From Legionella longbeachae (GTDB taxonomy: Bacteria; Pseudomonadota; Gammaproteobacteria; Legionellales; Legionellaceae): a stretch of DNA of 7,931 nucleotides. The translations under genes and the position numbers were made by a program. Numbering within the stretch: the stretch's first letter is position 1; each line of letters starts with the position of its first letter. Below, in pieces: positions 7,301-7,931 of the stretch. The DNA is taken from positions 1 through 7,931 of the forward strand of contig JACPOX010000107.1 of the NCBI GenBank assembly GCA_016191305.1, read 5' to 3'. The notes beneath the pieces are model-generated. The model saw nothing but the letters and a program-made list of their open reading frames with translations. It made no database searches and had not been told where the DNA came from.

Positions 7301-7780
7301 GCTCAGGTGGTTGGAATCCGTAAGATTGTGACAAAACGTGGCAAGAAATTAGTGATTCTTGGTATGGATGACTCCACGGCACGCATGGATATAGTTGTTT
7401 TTGGTGAGCTTTTTGAAGCTTCTGCTTCGGGTTTGGCAACAGGGCATATGCTTGTTGTCGAAGGAGAAGTAGCACATGATGACTATAATGGCGGGGTGAA
7501 AATGACCGCGAATAATCTCTATGATGTATCTACAGCACGTACTCGCTTTGCCCGCTGCCTTGAATTGCGTTTGCATCCTGGATGTCAGGAGATTTTAACT
7601 TCGATTCAGGCTTTGTTAAAAGCTCACGTTGGGCGATGTGCCGTTCAGTTTTCTTATGCCAATGAACATGCAAGAGCACAGTTGACTCTAGCTCAACAAT
7701 GGCATGTGATTCCTAGCGATGAGTTAATTGAATTATTAGCTAATCTTTTGGGCAGTGATCAAGTGCTTATGAAATATTAG
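4334..7780 (+). CDS. dnaE: DNA polymerase III alpha subunit (replicative polymerase)
   Basis: Catalytic subunit of the replicative polymerase; 1148 residues against 1160 in E. coli, so complete. The start MQQRFVHLRVHTEFSLVDG is the canonical DnaE N-terminus. The PHP domain covers about residues 1-280; ATNDVRFL has Arg where metal-binding PHP domains have His, as in E. coli, so proofreading is expected from a separate DnaQ-type subunit. The palm carries GPGRGSGAGS (361-370), PDFDIDF (402-408, catalytic Asp403 and Asp405) and the third aspartate, Asp557, in VKFDFLGLRTLT. A helix-hairpin-helix region follows at about 830-890, then the beta-clamp binding motif QFDLF (917-921), an OB fold at about 987-1065 and a tau-binding C-terminal region. 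No Shine-Dalgarno sequence is visible before the ATG. In E. coli dnaE lies among lpx, rnhB and accA genes; none of these is present here. No missing key residue or frameshift was seen. Confidence 0.98.
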   Translation: MQQRFVHLRVHTEFSLVDGLVRVKPLMKVLPSKGMCAVALTDYCNLFAAVKHYKSAVDAGIKPIIGSDLPCHDPEQPERVFSLVLLCLNAQGYKNLTCLISKAYQEGQYLGQPRVQNQWVAEYAEGLIALSGGRLGDIGQALLANDEELAKSLARYWQALFPNRFYLEIQRTGRSDETLYNEKLITLADELQLPLVATNDVRFLNQEDFEAHEARVCIHEGYTLADPRRVQQYSAQQYLRSADEMMALFSDLPSAIENTVEISKRCTVKLDLGNNYLPNFPIPEGSTVENYLSHLSQIGLEERLQQIIKIKSIEEPQVFREEYDKRLQIELDVINNMGFAGYFLIVADFIQWAKTNGVPVGPGRGSGAGSLVAYALKITDLDPLEYELLFERFLNPERVSMPDFDIDFCMEGRDRVIDYVAEKYGRQSVSQIITFGTMAAKAVVRDVGRVLGHPYGFVDKLAKLIPFEIGITLNKALEQEEELRRRYTEEEEVKELIDLALKLEGITRNAGKHAGGVVIAPSKLTDFTAIYCEEGSTQIVSQFDKDDVESAGLVKFDFLGLRTLTIIDWALTTVNKQRRVEGLSPVDIAQIPTDDTATFDLLKGCKTTAVFQLESRGMKELINRLQPDCFEEIIALVALFRPGPLQSGMVDDFIDRKHGRAVVDYPHPDLEPILKPTYGVILYQEQVMQIAQVLANYTLGAADLLRRAMGKKKPEEMAKQREIFTTGATARGVDEKVATHIFDLMEKFAGYGFNKSHSAAYALVAYQTAWLKTHYPAAFMAAVMSSDMDNTDKVVTFIDECAHMKLKVLPPSINQSMYPFTVTDDSSIVYGLGAIKGVGETAIDCITRERGLRGIYTDLFAFCQRLDLRKVNRRVLEALIKSGAFDDWKIERAVLTASLEKALKVAEKEHQNQSSGQFDLFSLLEDDASKQEYISCKPWPEAQRLEGEREVLGFYLTGHPADQYRREFGDFIVPISQLNPSMQKKAMICAQVVGIRKIVTKRGKKLVILGMDDSTARMDIVVFGELFEASASGLATGHMLVVEGEVAHDDYNGGVKMTANNLYDVSTARTRFARCLELRLHPGCQEILTSIQALLKAHVGRCAVQFSYANEHARAQLTLAQQWHVIPSDELIELLANLLGSDQVLMKY

Positions 7781-7829
7781 GCCCTCCACTAACATACATT
7801 TTGATAAAAAAATACAGTAATTTTTACGG

Positions 7830-7858
7830 TTGAAGGAGCTCGCTTTAAAAAATATAAT
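7830..7858 (+). promoter_or_regulatory. Strong sigma70-type promoter downstream of dnaE
   Basis: TTGAAG (7830-7835) and a perfect TATAAT (7853-7858) are separated by the optimal 17 bases. Just after the -10 comes GCGGCC, a GC-rich discriminator of the kind found at promoters of growth-rate-regulated translation genes. Transcription would start near 7865, with a leader of about 65 bases to the inferred start of the next gene. It points out of the window, so its gene is not seen. Confidence 0.65.
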
Positions 7859-7916
7859 GCGGCCTCTTTCAAACTTAATGTGCGATTTTTTTTTGCATTA
7901 TTGTGTTGTTATGCTT

Positions 7917-7922
7917 GAAGGA
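7917..7922 (+). promoter_or_regulatory. Probable ribosome binding site of the next gene, cut by the window end
   Basis: GAAGGA is followed by AATACTAAT up to the last base. If the next base is G, the final AT becomes an ATG seven bases after the site, an ideal spacing. This fits the strong promoter upstream. It is inferred from position only. Confidence 0.45.
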
Positions 7923-7931
7923 AATACTAAT

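Larger units (their letters stand above)
7781..7931. other. Intergenic region after dnaE
   Basis: No convincing dnaE terminator is present: the only nearby hairpin (7814-7830) has a mismatch, a three-base loop and no T run after it. The region holds the promoter at 7830-7858, then a leader with a T9 run (7886-7894) and short inverted repeats (TAATGC at 7855-7860 with GCATTA at 7895-7900) whose role is unclear. dnaE transcripts may read through into the next gene. Confidence 0.5.

Noticed and set aside
7257..7576. Two minus-strand open frames of 72 and 75 residues within dnaE
   Set aside because: They overlap each other and the conserved DnaE OB-fold coding region; compositions are unlike real proteins.
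7814..7830. ACAGTAA...TTACGGT hairpin as dnaE terminator
   Set aside because: It has an internal mismatch and a three-base loop, is AT-rich, and no T run follows.
7878..7931. Short frame MCDFFLHYCVVMLEGNTN open to the window end, as start of the next gene
   Set aside because: No ribosome binding site precedes either ATG (7878 or 7911), and the T9 run dictates much of the peptide. A start just after GAAGGA at the window edge fits better.
1..7931. CRISPR array, insertion sequence, integrase, toxin-antitoxin, retron or tRNA
   Set aside because: No spaced direct repeats, terminal inverted repeats, transposase or reverse transcriptase motifs, or cloverleaf were found; nearly all bases belong to the five genes.

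Overview
The window is AT-rich and looks like gammaproteobacterial chromosome, most plausibly from Legionella or a close relative. The reasons are low GC with A/T-rich third positions, a DnaE that follows the Escherichia coli family closely throughout (PHP-R variant motif, catalytic aspartates, QFDLF clamp motif), and short intergenic spaces. The genus is an inference from overall resemblance; no search was run.

Layout. Bases 1-3621 hold the 3' part of an oligopeptide/dipeptide-type ABC importer operon on the + strand. It starts with a substrate-binding protein whose 5' end lies outside the window and which, unusually, ends in a hydrophobic membrane anchor. Next is an OppB/DppB-type permease whose start overlaps the binding-protein stop (ATGA), then an OppC/DppC-type permease 16 bases further on that is much longer than usual. 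No ATPase gene follows, so the ATPases must lie upstream or elsewhere. A hairpin built on the last stop codon, followed by a T7 run, may end the operon.

Bases 3635-4198 hold a minus-strand gene for an unrecognised 187-residue soluble protein, convergent with the transporter operon and divergent from dnaE. Its promoter (TTGAAC, 16-base spacer, TATAAT) and ribosome binding site (AGGAGA) are good. The 135-base gap before dnaE also holds a weak dnaE promoter candidate and an imperfect inverted repeat.

Bases 4334-7780 hold a complete dnaE (DNA polymerase III alpha subunit, 1148 residues), with no visible Shine-Dalgarno sequence. The last 151 bases hold a strong sigma70-type promoter with a GC-rich discriminator. 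They end with a ribosome binding site placed so that the next gene would start at the very edge of the window.

The window is mostly housekeeping. I found no CRISPR array, insertion sequence, integrase, toxin-antitoxin pair, tRNA or rRNA. The least ordinary items are the membrane-anchored binding protein with its expanded permease partner, and the orphan minus-strand gene.
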